A DNA stretch of 56,805 nt, taken from assembly GCF_000422925.1 (NCBI RefSeq), contig NZ_KE383958.1:189264-246068 (forward strand), in the 5' to 3' direction. The position numbers were made by a program, and so were the translations under genes. This DNA is from Paludibacterium yongneupense DSM 18731. Lineage in GTDB: Bacteria; Pseudomonadota; Gammaproteobacteria; Burkholderiales; Chromobacteriaceae. Below are positions 30,922 through 41,075 of this stretch, piece by piece. The notes under the pieces are model-generated. The model saw nothing but the letters and a program-made list of their open reading frames with translations, was not told the DNA's origin and searched no databases. Within the stretch, counting starts at the first letter, position 1, and each line of letters begins with the position of its first letter.

Positions 30922-31109
30922 TGAAAGCGACCGAACTTAGAGCCAAGAGCGTGGAAGAGCTGAAGGCCGAACTGCTGAGCCTGTTGAAGGCCCAGTTCGC
31001 GCTGCGTATGCAGCACGCGACCCAACAGCTCACCAAAAACAGTGAACTGAAGAAAGTACGCCGCGACATCGCTCGCGTGCGCACCCTTCTGAACGAGAAG
31101 GCCGCTTAA
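30921..31109 (+). CDS. rpmC: Ribosomal protein L29
   Basis: L29, 62 residues, is a two-helix protein at the tunnel exit beside L23. The ATG at 30921 ([19 protein letters not shown]) overlaps the rplP stop by one base; a GTG one codon earlier is possible but less likely. Confidence 0.95.
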   Translation: MKATELRAKSVEELKAELLSLLKAQFALRMQHATQQLTKNSELKKVRRDIARVRTLLNEKAA

Positions 31110-31110
31110 T

Positions 31111-31374
31111 ATGAGCGATACCAAAGTGGTCCGCTCGCTGACCGGCAAAATTGTCAGCGACAAGATGGACAAGACCGTTACCGTACTGATCGAGCGCAAG
31201 GTTAAGCACCCGATGTACGGCAAGATCGTACGTCTGTCGAAGAAGTTCCACGCTCATGACGAGAAAAACGAGTACAAGACTGGCGATATCGTTGTTATCA
31301 GCGAATCCCGTCCTCTCTCGAAGACCAAGTCGTGGGTTGTGACCGCGCTTGTCGAGAAATCTCGCCAAGTGTAA
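31111..31374 (+). CDS. rpsQ: Ribosomal protein S17
   Basis: S17, 87 residues, is an OB-fold primary binder of the 5' domain of 16S r[23 protein letters not shown] and the C-terminal [15 protein letters not shown] are typical. Last gene of the S10 unit; a new promoter begins 4 bases after its stop. Confidence 0.97.
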   Translation: MSDTKVVRSLTGKIVSDKMDKTVTVLIERKVKHPMYGKIVRLSKKFHAHDEKNEYKTGDIVVISESRPLSKTKSWVVTALVEKSRQV

Positions 31375-31378
31375 AGAC

Positions 31379-31407
31379 TTGCAGAGGGGCTTGCTCCTCT
31401 GTATAAT
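31379..31407 (+). promoter_or_regulatory. Promoter of the spc operon (rplN)
   Basis: TTGCAG (31379-31384), exactly 17 bases, then TATAAT (31402-31407). The spacer includes a dyad, CAGAGG...CCTCTG. The start is expected near 31414, which leaves a leader of about 170 nt. Confidence 0.88.
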
Positions 31408-31476
31408 GGCCATTTTCCTGCCTCGTAAATAGGGCGGGATTCTGCCCTGTACGGGGTCCAAAACTGGCCGTTTGAC

Positions 31477-31498
31477 ACGCCGCAGATTTCTGCGGCGT
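31477..31498 (+). promoter_or_regulatory. Hairpin in the rplN leader
   Basis: A perfect 10-bp stem, ACGCCGCAGA (31477-31486) with its complement at 31489-31498, is followed by TTTCGTCTGTTG. It could be a weak terminator, an attenuator or a protein-binding element. Another small stem (AGGGC...GCCCT) lies near 31431-31448. Confidence 0.6.
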
Positions 31499-31583
31499 TT
31501 CGTCTGTTGTCCTCGGGTCTGCCGATCCGTCGAAACTCCAGCCGAAAGTGACGGGATAAGTTGGATAGAAAGGTAATCACTAA

Positions 31584-31952
31584 ATGATCCAAATGCAGAC
31601 CATGCTTGAGGTCGCTGACAACACGGGTGCGCGTCACGTTATGTGCATCAAGGTGTTGGGTGGCTCCAAGCGTCGCTATGCTAGTGTTGGCGACATCATC
31701 AAGGTGAGCATCAAGGATGCTGCTCCGCGCGGTCGCGTCAAGAAGGGCGACGTGTACAACGCTGTGGTCGTACGTACCGCCAAAGGCGTGCGTCGTCCGG
31801 ACGGCTCGTTGATCAAATTCGACGGCAATGCGGCTGTGTTGCTCAATGCCAAATTAGAGCCAATCGGCACTCGCATCTTCGGGCCGGTAACGCGTGAACT
31901 GCGTACCGAGCGTTTCATGAAGATCGTTTCGCTGGCGCCGGAAGTGCTGTAA
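31584..31952 (+). CDS. rplN: Ribosomal protein L14
   Basis: L14, 122 residues, is at the 50S interface and is the binding site of the silencing factor RsfS. It starts [20 protein letters not shown] and ends [13 protein letters not shown], full length. First gene of the spc operon, with an AGAAAGG ribosome site 14 bases upstream. Confidence 0.97.
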   Translation: MIQMQTMLEVADNTGARHVMCIKVLGGSKRRYASVGDIIKVSIKDAAPRGRVKKGDVYNAVVVRTAKGVRRPDGSLIKFDGNAAVLLNAKLEPIGTRIFGPVTRELRTERFMKIVSLAPEVL

Positions 31953-31961
31953 GGAGCTCGC

Positions 31962-32276
31962 ATGCGTAAAATTCGCAAGGGTGATGAAGTCGTAGTAATC
32001 ACCGGCAAAGACAAGGGTAAGCGCGGAACTGTCCTGCGCGTCCTGGACGACAAGCTGGTCGTTGAAGGCGTTAATGTTGTCAAAAAACATCAAAAGCCGA
32101 ATCCGATCCGTGGTGTCGCTGGCGGCATCGTTGACAAGACCATGCCGATTGAAACGTCCAATGTGGCGATCTTCAATTCGGCTAGCCAAAAGGCTGATCG
32201 CGTAGGCTTCAAGATTCTTGAAGACGGCAGCAAAGTACGCGTATTCAAGTCCAATGGCGAAGTTATCGGGGCGTAA
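31962..32276 (+). CDS. rplX: Ribosomal protein L24
   Basis: L24, 104 residues, starts 50S assembly. The KOW motif is visible in [19 protein letters not shown] at the N-terminus, followed by [16 protein letters not shown] lies 6 bases before the ATG. Confidence 0.97.
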   Translation: MRKIRKGDEVVVITGKDKGKRGTVLRVLDDKLVVEGVNVVKKHQKPNPIRGVAGGIVDKTMPIETSNVAIFNSASQKADRVGFKILEDGSKVRVFKSNGEVIGA

Positions 32277-32285
32277 GGAGTCAAT

Positions 32286-32825
32286 ATGGCACGTCTCTAC
32301 GATTTCTACAAAGATAGCGTGGTTCCTGATCTGACCAAGCAATTCGGTTACAAGTCGATCATGGAAGTTCCGCGTATCGAAAAAATCACCCTGAACATGG
32401 GTGTGGGCGAAGCCGTGGCCGATAAAAAGGTCATGGAACACGCCGTTGGCGATATGACCAAGATTGCCGGTCAAAAGCCGGTTGTCACCACGGCTCGCAA
32501 GTCGATCGCCGGTTTTAAAATCCGCGACGATTATCCGATCGGCTGCAAGGTTACCCTGCGCCGCGAACGGATGTACGAGTTCCTGGATCGCCTGGTTACC
32601 GTCGCGCTGCCGCGCGTTCGTGACTTCCGTGGTGTTTCCGCCAAGTCCTTCGATGGCCGCGGCAACTACAACATGGGCGTGAAAGAGCAGATCATCTTCC
32701 CGGAAATCGAGTACGACAAGATCGATGCTCTGCGTGGTATGAATATTACCATTACTACAACGGCGAAAACTGACGAAGAGGCCCGCGCACTGCTGGCCGC
32801 GTTCAAGTTCCCGTTCAAGGGTTAA
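32286..32825 (+). CDS. rplE: Ribosomal protein L5
   Basis: L5, 179 residues, binds 5S rRNA and forms the bridge to the 30S head. [18 protein letters not shown] and the C-terminal [19 protein letters not shown] are typical. AAGGAG lies 5 bases before the ATG, inside the end of rplX. Confidence 0.97.
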   Translation: MARLYDFYKDSVVPDLTKQFGYKSIMEVPRIEKITLNMGVGEAVADKKVMEHAVGDMTKIAGQKPVVTTARKSIAGFKIRDDYPIGCKVTLRRERMYEFLDRLVTVALPRVRDFRGVSAKSFDGRGNYNMGVKEQIIFPEIEYDKIDALRGMNITITTTAKTDEEARALLAAFKFPFKG

Positions 32826-32829
32826 GCAC

Positions 32830-33135
32830 ATGGCAAAACTCGCACTGATTAACCGTGAAGAGAAGCGCGTAAAGCTGGCAGCGAAGTTCGCCGTCAAGCG
32901 CGAAGCGTTTCTTGCCATCATCAACAATCCGAGCCTGTCGGAAGAAGAGCGTTTCGCCGCACGTCTGCAATTGCAGCAGCTGCCGCGCAATGCCTCCCCG
33001 GTGCGTCAACGTCGTCGTTGCGCCATCACCGGTCGTCCGCGTGGTGTGTTCCGTAAATTTGGTCTGGGTCGTAACAAGCTTCGCGAAATCGCCATGAAAG
33101 GCGAGATCCCGGGTATTGTGAAGGCCAGCTGGTAA
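32830..33135 (+). CDS. rpsN: Ribosomal protein S14 (zinc-free form)
   Basis: S14, 101 residues: the long C-minus form, with no CXXC pairs, so zinc-independent. [17 protein letters not shown] and [19 protein letters not shown] are diagnostic. It starts 4 bases after rplE. Confidence 0.97.
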   Translation: MAKLALINREEKRVKLAAKFAVKREAFLAIINNPSLSEEERFAARLQLQQLPRNASPVRQRRRCAITGRPRGVFRKFGLGRNKLREIAMKGEIPGIVKASW

Positions 33136-33148
33136 TAGGAGACACAGA

Positions 33149-33544
33149 ATGAGCATGCATGATCCTATTTCCGATATGCTGACCCGCATTCGCAACGCCC
33201 AGCGCGCTTCCAAGGTGGCGGTTTCCATGCCGTCGTCGAAGCTGAAAGTTGCGCTTGCCGCGGTGCTTAAGGCAGAAGGCTATATCGAAGATTTCGCCGT
33301 AGCCGGCGAAGAAAAGAAGCCTGTCCTCGATATCCAGCTCAAGTACTATGCTGGTCGTCCGGTCATCGAACGCATCGAACGCGTTTCGCGCCCCGGCCTG
33401 CGAGTGTACAAGGGCTCCACTGAAATCCCGAAGGTCATGAACGGCCTCGGCGTGGCTATCCTGTCCACCTCCAAGGGTGTGATGACCGATCGCAAGGCGC
33501 GTTCCGCCGGCGTCGGTGGTGAGCTGCTCTGCATCGTGGCTTAA
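33149..33544 (+). CDS. rpsH: Ribosomal protein S8
   Basis: S8, 131 residues, binds the central domain of 16S rRNA. In E. coli it also represses the spc operon at rplE. It starts [18 protein letters not shown]; the C-terminus is [26 protein letters not shown] is 9 bases upstream. Confidence 0.97.
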   Translation: MSMHDPISDMLTRIRNAQRASKVAVSMPSSKLKVALAAVLKAEGYIEDFAVAGEEKKPVLDIQLKYYAGRPVIERIERVSRPGLRVYKGSTEIPKVMNGLGVAILSTSKGVMTDRKARSAGVGGELLCIVA

Positions 33545-33556
33545 GGAGAGGGTTTA

Positions 33557-34090
33557 ATGTCTCGCGTAGCTAAGAATCCCGTAGCCATCCCGGCTGGCGT
33601 AGAAGTAAAATTCGGCGCCGAAGAGGTGAGCGTTAAGGGCACACTTGGTACTCTGAGCACCGCTTTGTGCTCGGAAGTGGACGTCAAACTGGATAACAAC
33701 CAGCTGACCTTCGCTGCCAAGAATGACAGCAAGTTCGCTCGTGCCATGTCCGGCACGCTGCGCTCGCTGCTCAATAACATGGTTATCGGCGTATCCAAGG
33801 GCTTCGAAAAGAAGCTGACCCTGGTTGGCGTGGGCTATCGTGCCCAGGCTCAGGGCGATGCGCTGAACCTCACTCTTGGTTTCTCCCATCCTGTCGTGCA
33901 TCAAATGCCCGCCGGGATCAAGGCAGAAACTCCGACTCAGACCGAGATCCTGATCAAGGGCGCTGACAAGCAGCTCGTAGGCCAGGTAGCCGCCGAAGTC
34001 CGCGCGTACCGTTCCCCGGAACCGTACAAGGGCAAGGGCGTCCGCTATGCCGACGAGGTCGTGGTTCTGAGAGAGACCAAGAAGAAGTAA
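33557..34090 (+). CDS. rplF: Ribosomal protein L6
   Basis: L6, 177 residues, is two similar domains near the sarcin-ricin loop. [19 protein letters not shown] and the C-terminal [18 protein letters not shown] are diagnostic. AAGGAGAG precedes it. Confidence 0.97.
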   Translation: MSRVAKNPVAIPAGVEVKFGAEEVSVKGTLGTLSTALCSEVDVKLDNNQLTFAAKNDSKFARAMSGTLRSLLNNMVIGVSKGFEKKLTLVGVGYRAQAQGDALNLTLGFSHPVVHQMPAGIKAETPTQTEILIKGADKQLVGQVAAEVRAYRSPEPYKGKGVRYADEVVVLRETKKK

Positions 34091-34103
34091 CTGAGGCACT
34101 GAC

Positions 34104-34457
34104 ATGGACAAGAAACAAGCTCGACTCCGGCGCGCACGTAAAACCCGTGCCCGTATTGCGGAGCTCAAGATGGTGCGCCTCACGGTTTATCGCACCAATT
34201 GCCACATTTACGCTCAGATCATCGATGAGACGGGTAGCAAGGTATTGGCCAGCGCTTCCTCGCTGGAAGCCGAGCTTCGCACCGATCTCACCAATGGTGG
34301 CACCGTGACTGCAGCAGCTCTTATCGGCCAGCGTATCGCTGAAAAAGCCAAGGCTGCCGGTATCGAAAAAGTGTCGTTCGACCGCTCGGGTTTCAAATAC
34401 CACGGTCGCATCAAGGCACTGGCCGATGCTGCACGCGAACACGGTCTGGTATTCTAA
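34104..34457 (+). CDS. rplR: Ribosomal protein L18
   Basis: L18, 117 residues, binds 5S rRNA with L5. A basic N-terminus ([16 protein letters not shown]) precedes the folded part, ending [20 protein letters not shown]. Confidence 0.97.
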   Translation: MDKKQARLRRARKTRARIAELKMVRLTVYRTNCHIYAQIIDETGSKVLASASSLEAELRTDLTNGGTVTAAALIGQRIAEKAKAAGIEKVSFDRSGFKYHGRIKALADAAREHGLVF

Positions 34458-34470
34458 TTCGGAGTGAAGA

Positions 34471-34989
34471 ATGGCTAAGCACGAAATGGAAGATCGTGGC
34501 GACGGTCTGATCGAGAAAATGATCAGCGTCAACCGCGTCACCAAAGTGGTGAAGGGCGGTCGCATCATGGCTTTCTCCGCTCTCACCGTAGTCGGTGATG
34601 GAGACGGTGGCATCGGTATGGGTAAGGGACGTTCCAAGGAAGTCCCGGTCGCCGTACAGAAGGCCATGGAAGCGGCTCGTCGCAACCTGGTGAAGATCCC
34701 GTTGAAGAACGGCACGCTGCACCACACCGTAATCGGCAAGCATGGCGCGACCACCGTGTTCATGCAGCCGGCCAAAGACGGTGCCGGTATCAAGGCGGGT
34801 GGCGCCATGCGTGCGATTTTCGACGCAATGGGCGTACACAACATCTCCGCCAAGATCCAGGGCTCGACCAACCCGTACAACGTGGTTCGCGCCACGCTGG
34901 ACGGCTTGAACAAGATCTGCGTTCCGGCGCAAATCGCGGCCAAGCGTGGTCTGACCGTAGAAGAAATTCTGGGGGTTGATCATGACTAA
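34471..34989 (+). CDS. rpsE: Ribosomal protein S5
   Basis: S5, 172 residues, affects decoding fidelity; loop 2 ([19 protein letters not shown], ~23-41) is where spectinomycin-related changes arise. No deletion is seen there. The end overlaps rpmD by eight bases. Confidence 0.97.
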   Translation: MAKHEMEDRGDGLIEKMISVNRVTKVVKGGRIMAFSALTVVGDGDGGIGMGKGRSKEVPVAVQKAMEAARRNLVKIPLKNGTLHHTVIGKHGATTVFMQPAKDGAGIKAGGAMRAIFDAMGVHNISAKIQGSTNPYNVVRATLDGLNKICVPAQIAAKRGLTVEEILGVDHD

Positions 34990-35167
34990 CGCGAAGACCG
35001 TCAAGGTGACTCTGGTCAAGAGCCTGATTGGCCGTCTTGAATCGCACAAGGCATGCGCTCGCGGCCTCGGTCTGAAGAAAATCCGTCAGACCGTCGAAGT
35101 GATCGATACGCCTGAGAACCGTGGCATGATCAACAAGATCAGCTACCTGCTGAAGAGCGAGGGCTAA
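34982..35167 (+). CDS. rpmD: Ribosomal protein L30
   Basis: L30, 61 residues, starts [18 protein letters not shown] at ATG 34982 inside the rpsE end; GGGGGTTGAT just upstream may assist initiation. [19 protein letters not shown] is typical. A TTG two codons earlier is less likely. Confidence 0.95.
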   Translation: MTNAKTVKVTLVKSLIGRLESHKACARGLGLKKIRQTVEVIDTPENRGMINKISYLLKSEG

Positions 35168-35168
35168 C

Positions 35169-35603
35169 ATGGAACTCAATACCATCAAACCCGGCGAAGG
35201 CGCGAAGCACGCAAAGCGTCGCGTGGGTCGTGGCATCGGTAGCGGTCTGGGTAAGACTGCAGGCCGCGGTCACAAGGGTCAGAAGAGCCGCGCAGGCGGT
35301 TTCCACCGCGTGGGCTTCGAAGGCGGTCAAATGCCGCTTCAACGTCGCCTGCCGAAGCGTGGCTTCAAATCCCTGAGCGTTGGCAAAGTCGCCGAGGTCC
35401 GCCTCTCCGAACTGAACCTGCTGCCCGTTGATGAAATCGATTTGCTCGCCCTCAAGCAAGCCGGTCTGGTCAGCATCAAGGCCGAAGTGGCCAAGGTGAT
35501 CCTGTCCGGCAAAGTTGAGCGTGCTCTGACGTTGCGTGGCGTGTCGGCGACTGCCGGCGCCCGTGCAGCCATCGAAGCCGCCGGCGGCAGCTTCGTAGAA
35601 TAA
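35169..35603 (+). CDS. rplO: Ribosomal protein L15
   Basis: L15, 144 residues, has a Gly/Arg/Lys-rich N-terminal extension ([20 protein letters not shown]) that threads into the 50S. It starts one base after rpmD and precedes secY. Confidence 0.97.
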   Translation: MELNTIKPGEGAKHAKRRVGRGIGSGLGKTAGRGHKGQKSRAGGFHRVGFEGGQMPLQRRLPKRGFKSLSVGKVAEVRLSELNLLPVDEIDLLALKQAGLVSIKAEVAKVILSGKVERALTLRGVSATAGARAAIEAAGGSFVE

Positions 35604-35614
35604 GGCACACGTAC

Positions 35615-36934
35615 GTGGCGAATACTTCTCTAGTGGCAAATGCTAACAAGTTTGGCGATCTGAAGAGCCGTATCTGGTTCCTGATCGGTGCCCTGATCGT
35701 TTATCGTATCGGTGCGCACATTCCGGTTCCCGGGATCAATCCTGCCGAACTAGCGAAGTTGTTCCACACGTCGCAAACGGGGCTCCTCGACATGTTCAAC
35801 ATGTTCTCGGGGGGCGCCCTTTCGAGGTTTACGGTCTTTGCCCTGGGCATCATGCCGTATATCTCGGCTTCCATTATTCTGCAGCTGGCTTCGGAAGTCG
35901 TTCCGACCCTGAAGCAGCTGAAGAAGGAAGGCGACTCTGGACGTCGTAAGGTAACCCAGTACACTCGTTATGCAACCGTAGCGCTGGCTTCGTTCCAGAG
36001 CTTCGGTATTGCGGTGATGCTTTACAAGCAGCCGAACCTGGTTGTGTCCGTGCAGTGGGAGTTTTACCTGACCACTGTGATCACGCTGGTAACCGGCACC
36101 ATGTTCCTTATGTGGCTTGGTGAGCAGATTACCGAGCGGGGTATCGGCAACGGTATTTCGCTCATCATCTGCGCCGGTATCGCTTCCGGCGTGCCGGCGG
36201 CGATCGGCAAGACTCTGACTCTGACCAGTCAAGGCTCTTTGCCCATTCTGTTTGCCGTCGTGCTGTTTGTCGGCGTTGCGCTGGTTACCTATCTGGTCGT
36301 GTTCGCCGAACGCGGTCAGCGCAAGGTGCTGGTCAACTATGCCAAGCGTCAGGTCGGTAATCGTGTCATGCAGGGCCAGAGCTCGCATCTTCCGCTCAAG
36401 CTCAACATGGCAGGGGTGATCCCGCCGATTTTTGCGTCCAGCATCATCCTGTTTCCGGCGACTATCCTCGGATGGTTCGGAAACACGGAAGGACTTGGCT
36501 TTCTGAAGAGTGTGGCCGACAAGCTGCACCCTGGTCAGCCTTTGTATGTGTTGCTGTATGCGACGGCCATCATCTTCTTCTGCTATTTCTATACGGCATT
36601 GATGTTCAATCCGAAAGAAACGGCCGATAACCTGAAGAAGAGTGGGGCGGTTATTCCGGGCATTCGTCCCGGGGAGCAGACTTCTCGCTACATCGAGAAA
36701 ATCACTCTCCGGCTGACCTTGGTCGGTGCGATTTACATCACGTTGGTTTGCCTGTTGCCTGAATTTTTGGTGTTGAAGTGGAACGTTCCGTTCTACTTCG
36801 GCGGCACATCACTGCTGATCATTGTGGTGGTGACCATGGATTTCATGGCTCAGGTCCAGTCCTACGTGTTGTCGCATCAGTATGAGAGCTTGCTCAAGAA
36901 GGCCAACTTCAAAGGCAACTCTCTTACCCGCTGA
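35615..36934 (+). CDS. secY: Preprotein translocase channel SecY
   Basis: SecY, 439 residues with ten membrane helices, is the Sec channel. It starts with GTG at 35615 ([20 protein letters not shown]). The plug region and first loops are intact ([29 protein letters not shown]-like), and the cytoplasmic loop [16 protein letters not shown] and the C5 loop [15 protein letters not shown] contact SecA and the ribosome. It lies between rplO and infA in the spc operon, as is usual. Confidence 0.97.
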   Translation: MANTSLVANANKFGDLKSRIWFLIGALIVYRIGAHIPVPGINPAELAKLFHTSQTGLLDMFNMFSGGALSRFTVFALGIMPYISASIILQLASEVVPTLKQLKKEGDSGRRKVTQYTRYATVALASFQSFGIAVMLYKQPNLVVSVQWEFYLTTVITLVTGTMFLMWLGEQITERGIGNGISLIICAGIASGVPAAIGKTLTLTSQGSLPILFAVVLFVGVALVTYLVVFAERGQRKVLVNYAKRQVGNRVMQGQSSHLPLKLNMAGVIPPIFASSIILFPATILGWFGNTEGLGFLKSVADKLHPGQPLYVLLYATAIIFFCYFYTALMFNPKETADNLKKSGAVIPGIRPGEQTSRYIEKITLRLTLVGAIYITLVCLLPEFLVLKWNVPFYFGGTSLLIIVVVTMDFMAQVQSYVLSHQYESLLKKANFKGNSLTR

Positions 36935-36957
36935 TACAACGATGCACGCTGGGTTGT

Positions 36958-37176
36958 ATGGCTAAGGAAGACACCATCCAGATGCAAGGCGAGGTCCTGG
37001 AAATGTTGCCGAACGCAACTTTCCAGGTCCAGCTTGAGAATGGACACGTGGTACTCGGGCATATTTCAGGGAAGATGCGGATGCACTATATCCGCATCCT
37101 GCCTGGCGACAAGGTGACCGTGGAGTTGACTCCATACGATCTGACCCGCGCCCGAATCGTGTTCCGTGCAAAATAG
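36958..37176 (+). CDS. infA: Translation initiation factor IF-1
   Basis: IF-1, 72 residues, is a single S1-type OB fold that occupies the 30S A site. [19 protein letters not shown] and [20 protein letters not shown] are typical. It lies between secY and rpmJ, the common position in bacteria other than the gamma group. No strong ribosome site is seen. Confidence 0.96.
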   Translation: MAKEDTIQMQGEVLEMLPNATFQVQLENGHVVLGHISGKMRMHYIRILPGDKVTVELTPYDLTRARIVFRAK

Positions 37177-37212
37177 CGCACTCGCTCTTTTTGAGTACTG
37201 AAAGGAACTGAT

Positions 37213-37326
37213 ATGCGAGTACAGCCGTCGGTAAAGAAAATTTGCCGTAACTGCAAAATCATCCGCCGCAATCGCGTAGTTCGCGTGATCTGCACGGACC
37301 CGCGTCACAAGCAAAGACAAGGCTAA
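37213..37326 (+). CDS. rpmJ: Ribosomal protein L36
   Basis: A 37-residue protein, [20 protein letters not shown] onward, ending PRHKQRQG. Cys in ICRNC, Cys in VICTDP and His in RHK form the zinc site, so this is the zinc-binding form. AAAGGA lies 6 bases before the ATG. It closes the spc operon. Confidence 0.95.
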   Translation: MRVQPSVKKICRNCKIIRRNRVVRVICTDPRHKQRQG

Positions 37327-37328
37327 CA

Positions 37329-37357
37329 TTGTTAGACCTGACTTTGCGTGTTACAAT
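37329..37357 (+). promoter_or_regulatory. Promoter of the alpha operon (rpsM)
   Basis: TTGTTA (37329-37334), 17 bases, TACAAT (37352-37357), directly after the rpmJ stop. The start is expected near 37364, about 32 nt before the rpsM ATG. The short leader leaves little room for the S4-binding pseudoknot known from E. coli, unless that includes the start of rpsM. Confidence 0.75.
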
Positions 37358-37395
37358 CGCAAACTTTTCAAGGTCTTAAGGCTTAAGGAAAGAGT

Positions 37396-37758
37396 ATGGC
37401 CCGTATTGCAGGGGTAAATATCCCCAATCATGCGCATGCCGTTATCGGCCTGCAGGCAATTTACGGCATCGGTCAGACTCGTGCGCTGCAGCTTTGTGCT
37501 GCCGCAGGCGTCAATCCTTCCGTCAAGGTTAAGGATCTGAACGATGCTGAAATGGAAGCGCTTCGTACCGAAGTGGCAAAGTTCACCGTAGAAGGTGACC
37601 TGCGTCGCGAAGTTACGATGAGCATCAAGCGACTGATGGACATGGGCAGCTATCGCGGCCTTCGTCATCGTCGTGGTCTGCCGTGCCGCGGTCAGCGCAC
37701 CCGTACCAATGCCCGTACCCGCAAGGGACCGCGCAAGCCGATCGCCGGCAAGAAGTAA
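37396..37758 (+). CDS. rpsM: Ribosomal protein S13
   Basis: S13, 120 residues, contacts the P-site tRNA and 50S at the head. [20 protein letters not shown] and the basic tail [17 protein letters not shown] are typical. AAGGAAAG is 6 bases upstream. Confidence 0.97.
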   Translation: MARIAGVNIPNHAHAVIGLQAIYGIGQTRALQLCAAAGVNPSVKVKDLNDAEMEALRTEVAKFTVEGDLRREVTMSIKRLMDMGSYRGLRHRRGLPCRGQRTRTNARTRKGPRKPIAGKK

Positions 37759-37775
37759 CTTAAGGAACACAGATA

Positions 37776-38171
<396 letters not shown>

Positions 38172-38188
38172 TTCGGAGACTGTGAGAC

Positions 38189-38809
38189 ATGGCACGTTAT
38201 ATCGGCCCCAAATGTAAGCTCGCGCGTCGCGAAGGCACCGATCTCTTCTTGAAGAGCGCGCGTCGTGCACTGGATTCCAAGTGCAAACTGGACAGTATCC
38301 CGGGTCAGCATGGCGCTCGTAAGGGCCGCCTGTCCGACTACGGCGTCCAGCTGCGTGAAAAGCAGAAAATTCGTCGTATTTACGGTGTACTCGAGCGTCA
38401 ATTCCGCAATTACTTTGCGGAAGCGGTTCGTCGCAAGGGCTCCACTGGCGAAAACCTGTTGAAGCTACTCGAGGCACGTCTGGACAATGTTGTATATCGC
38501 ATGGGTTTTGGCTCCACGCGCGCTGAATCGCGTCAACTGGTAAGCCACAAAGCCATCGTTGTCAATGGCCAGGTTGTGAACATTCCGTCGTACCAAGTTA
38601 AGGTTGGCGACGTCGTAGCTATTCGCGAAAAAGCCAAGAAACAGGTCCGCGTCGCTGAAGCGCTGTCGCTGGCCGAGCAGGGCGGTTTCCCGTCCTGGGT
38701 CTCGGTCGATCCGAAGAAGATGGAAGGCGTTTTCAAGAACTCTCCGGAACGTTCCGAACTGTCTAGCGATATCAACGAACAGCTCGTTGTGGAATTCTAC
38801 TCCAAGTAA
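38189..38809 (+). CDS. rpsD: Ribosomal protein S4
   Basis: S4, 206 residues, starts 30S assembly and affects fidelity; in E. coli it represses the alpha operon. It starts [20 protein letters not shown]. The S4 RNA-binding domain is at [20 protein letters not shown] (~92-111). It lacks the N-terminal zinc-ligand set of some S4 proteins. Confidence 0.97.
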   Translation: MARYIGPKCKLARREGTDLFLKSARRALDSKCKLDSIPGQHGARKGRLSDYGVQLREKQKIRRIYGVLERQFRNYFAEAVRRKGSTGENLLKLLEARLDNVVYRMGFGSTRAESRQLVSHKAIVVNGQVVNIPSYQVKVGDVVAIREKAKKQVRVAEALSLAEQGGFPSWVSVDPKKMEGVFKNSPERSELSSDINEQLVVEFYSK

Positions 38810-38832
38810 TCGCTAGATCTTAGGGAATGACT

Positions 38833-39816
38833 ATGCAAAACAGCGCTTCGGAATTTCTGAAACCTCGTCTCATCGATGTACAGCCGGTTTCGGCTACGCA
38901 CGCACGCGTGTCGATGGAGCCGTTCGAACGTGGCTATGCCCATACTCTGGGCAATTCGCTGCGCCGGATTCTCCTGTCGTCGATGCCGGGCTTTGCCCCG
39001 ACCGAAGTGACCATCGCTGGCGTTTTGCATGAGTATTCCGCACTTGACGGTGTTCGGGAGGATGTTGTCGATATCCTCCTGAACCTCAAGGGTGTGGTGC
39101 TTAAGCTGCATGGTCGTGACAGCGTCGTTCTGACTCTCCGCAAAGAGGGCGAAGGCGACGTATTGGCTGGCGACATCGAGCTGCCGCATGATGTGGAAGT
39201 GATCAATCCGGAACACGTGATTGGCCATCTCTCCGTTGGCGGCAAGATCGAAATGGAAATCAAGATCGAAAAGGGACGCGGTTATCAGCCCGTTTCCGCT
39301 CGATCCAATCATGATGACAACCGTGCCATCGGTACCATCCAACTGGACGCATCGTTCTCGCCGGTTCGCCGTGTGAGCTATTCGGTGGAAAGCGCCCGTG
39401 TGGAGCAACGTACCGACCTCGACCGTCTGGTTCTCGATATCGAGACCAATGGCGTGATCGAACCGGAACAGGCGGTACGCAATGCCGCTCGCATCCTGAT
39501 TGATCAGCTCTCCATTTTCGCCGACCTCCAGGGCACAGCGGTAGAAGAAGTTGTGGAAAAGGCGCCGCCGATCGATCCGATCCTGCTGCGCCCGGTCGAC
39601 GATCTTGAACTCACGGTTCGTTCGGCCAACTGCCTGAAAGCCGAGAACATCTATTATATCGGCGACTTGATTCAGCGCACTGAGACAGAGTTGCTCAAAA
39701 CGCCGAACCTCGGCCGAAAATCTCTTAACGAGATCAAGGAAGTTCTCGCCTCGAAGGGCCTTACTCTGGGCATGAAGCTCGAGAATTGGCCTCCGGCAGG
39801 GCTGGAAAAACCGTAA
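38833..39816 (+). CDS. rpoA: RNA polymerase alpha subunit
   Basis: RpoA, 327 residues: the N-terminal assembly domain (~1-230; [20 protein letters not shown]) and the C-terminal DNA/activator-binding domain ([20 protein letters not shown], ~260-280; then [14 protein letters not shown]). The ATG at 38833 gives the standard [12 protein letters not shown] start and is 6 bases from AGGGA; the ATG two codons earlier touches that site and is less likely. It is preceded by rpsD and followed by rplQ, the usual order. Confidence 0.97.
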   Translation: MQNSASEFLKPRLIDVQPVSATHARVSMEPFERGYAHTLGNSLRRILLSSMPGFAPTEVTIAGVLHEYSALDGVREDVVDILLNLKGVVLKLHGRDSVVLTLRKEGEGDVLAGDIELPHDVEVINPEHVIGHLSVGGKIEMEIKIEKGRGYQPVSARSNHDDNRAIGTIQLDASFSPVRRVSYSVESARVEQRTDLDRLVLDIETNGVIEPEQAVRNAARILIDQLSIFADLQGTAVEEVVEKAPPIDPILLRPVDDLELTVRSANCLKAENIYYIGDLIQRTETELLKTPNLGRKSLNEIKEVLASKGLTLGMKLENWPPAGLEKP

Positions 39817-39841
39817 GGTTTGAGATAAAAGGATATCATCA

Positions 39842-40234
39842 ATGCGTCATCGTTACAGTAATCGTAAACTGAACCGCACGACCAGCCATCGTCTGGCGAT
39901 GCTGCGTAACATGGCTAACTCGCTGCTGCGTCACGAAGTTATCGTGACCACGCTGCCGAAGGCCAAGGAACTGCGTCGTGTGGCCGAGCCCCTGATCACG
40001 CTCGGCAAGAAGCCGTCGCTGGCTAACCGCCGTCTGGCGTTTGACCGTACCCGCGACCGCGACATCGTAGTCAAGCTGTTCGACGTACTGGGACCGCGCT
40101 TCACCACCCGTAATGGTGGTTATGTGCGTATCCTGAAGTACGGCTTCCGCAAGGGCGACAATGCTCCTCTGGCTCTGGTCGAGCTGCTGGATCGTCCCGA
40201 AGATGCCGTTGCAGTCGACGAATCGGCCGATTAA
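39842..40234 (+). CDS. rplQ: Ribosomal protein L17
   Basis: L17, 130 residues, starts [17 protein letters not shown] and has the usual [20 protein letters not shown]. It ends in a short acidic tail ([11 protein letters not shown]). Last gene of the alpha operon, followed by a terminator. Confidence 0.97.
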   Translation: MRHRYSNRKLNRTTSHRLAMLRNMANSLLRHEVIVTTLPKAKELRRVAEPLITLGKKPSLANRRLAFDRTRDRDIVVKLFDVLGPRFTTRNGGYVRILKYGFRKGDNAPLALVELLDRPEDAVAVDESAD

Positions 40235-40244
40235 GTTGTGGTTC

Positions 40245-40279
40245 AAAAAAAGCCAGTCCCGTCCGGGGCTGGCTTTTTT
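40245..40279. terminator. Bidirectional terminator after rplQ
   Basis: A stem AGCCAGTCCC/GGGGCTGGCT with loop GTCC is flanked by A7 (40245-40251) and T6 (40274-40279), so it can serve rplQ on the plus strand and the MOSC gene on the minus strand. Confidence 0.92.
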
Positions 40280-40292
40280 CATTTCAGCTGCG

Positions 40293-41075
40293 CTATTCAA
40301 GTATTTCCACTTCGCTGCCGCATTCCAGGATTCCCTCGTTTCGCGCGACCAGATTGACCCCGAAGCAGACACCCTGTTCGCGTCTTCGCGTTCTGGCCAG
40401 AGTGCGCAACGGTTCGCCATCGGGGCTGCGCACGCCGCTGTCCGGCGATACGGTCGTGAGGACACAGCGCGTGCACGGCGAGGCGACATCGAACACGACC
40501 TCACCGATGCGCAGCTGTTTCCAGTTGTCTTCCTGATAGCTGCCGGTACCCGTGACAACGAGATTCGGCCGCATATGGCGAGCATCGATGGCATGCGCCA
40601 ATTCACCATTCAGTGCGTCGAGCGAGGCCTGGTTGATCAACAGGTAGGGATAGCCATCAGCAAAGCTCAGCCCGGCATCGCCCGTTTTCTGTCGCCGCTC
40701 GCTGCTGCGTCCCAGCCACAGCAACTGGCAGGGAGTGGCCAGAAAGTCGCTGAACCACGCATCGACGGCGCTGTCGCCATGCCACGCGGCAAAGCTGTCT
40801 TTCCACACCTGCGTCTCGATCCGGCGCGTATAGACACTGCTCATCGCCACGCGTGGGGCTCGCCCCGGCGCTTCGAACAGTACGGCACCCGGTATCGGCG
40901 TGGCAACGACCCGCAGCAGGTGCGGAAATTCGCGCGCGGTGATAAAACTTCCATCGGGGCGGGCCAGCAGCCACTCGCGGTCATGGAGCAGCCCCTGCCT
41001 TCCGGCGTAAGCGCGCTGATAGCGTATCCCTTGCATGGACTTTGCAGGATGAACATAGAGTGAACTCAGGTGCAT
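40293..41075 (-). CDS. MOSC domain protein (YcbX-like, molybdenum cofactor-dependent)
   Basis: A 260-residue protein with an N-terminal MOSC_N beta-barrel (LSSLYVHPAKSMQGIRY, ~1-120) and a MOSC domain (~125-260). It keeps the molybdenum-ligating cysteine region SPCTRCVLTTV (~205) and MRPNLVV. E. coli YcbX, which reduces N-hydroxylated bases, is ~110 residues longer because it carries a C-terminal 2Fe-2S ferredoxin domain; that domain is absent here, so an external electron donor is needed. ATG 41075 is preceded by GGAGA; its start overlaps the upstream regulator by 10 bases, suggesting coupled translation. Confidence 0.88.
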   Translation of the reverse strand: MHLSSLYVHPAKSMQGIRYQRAYAGRQGLLHDREWLLARPDGSFITAREFPHLLRVVATPIPGAVLFEAPGRAPRVAMSSVYTRRIETQVWKDSFAAWHGDSAVDAWFSDFLATPCQLLWLGRSSERRQKTGDAGLSFADGYPYLLINQASLDALNGELAHAIDARHMRPNLVVTGTGSYQEDNWKQLRIGEVVFDVASPCTRCVLTTVSPDSGVRSPDGEPLRTLARTRRREQGVCFGVNLVARNEGILECGSEVEILE

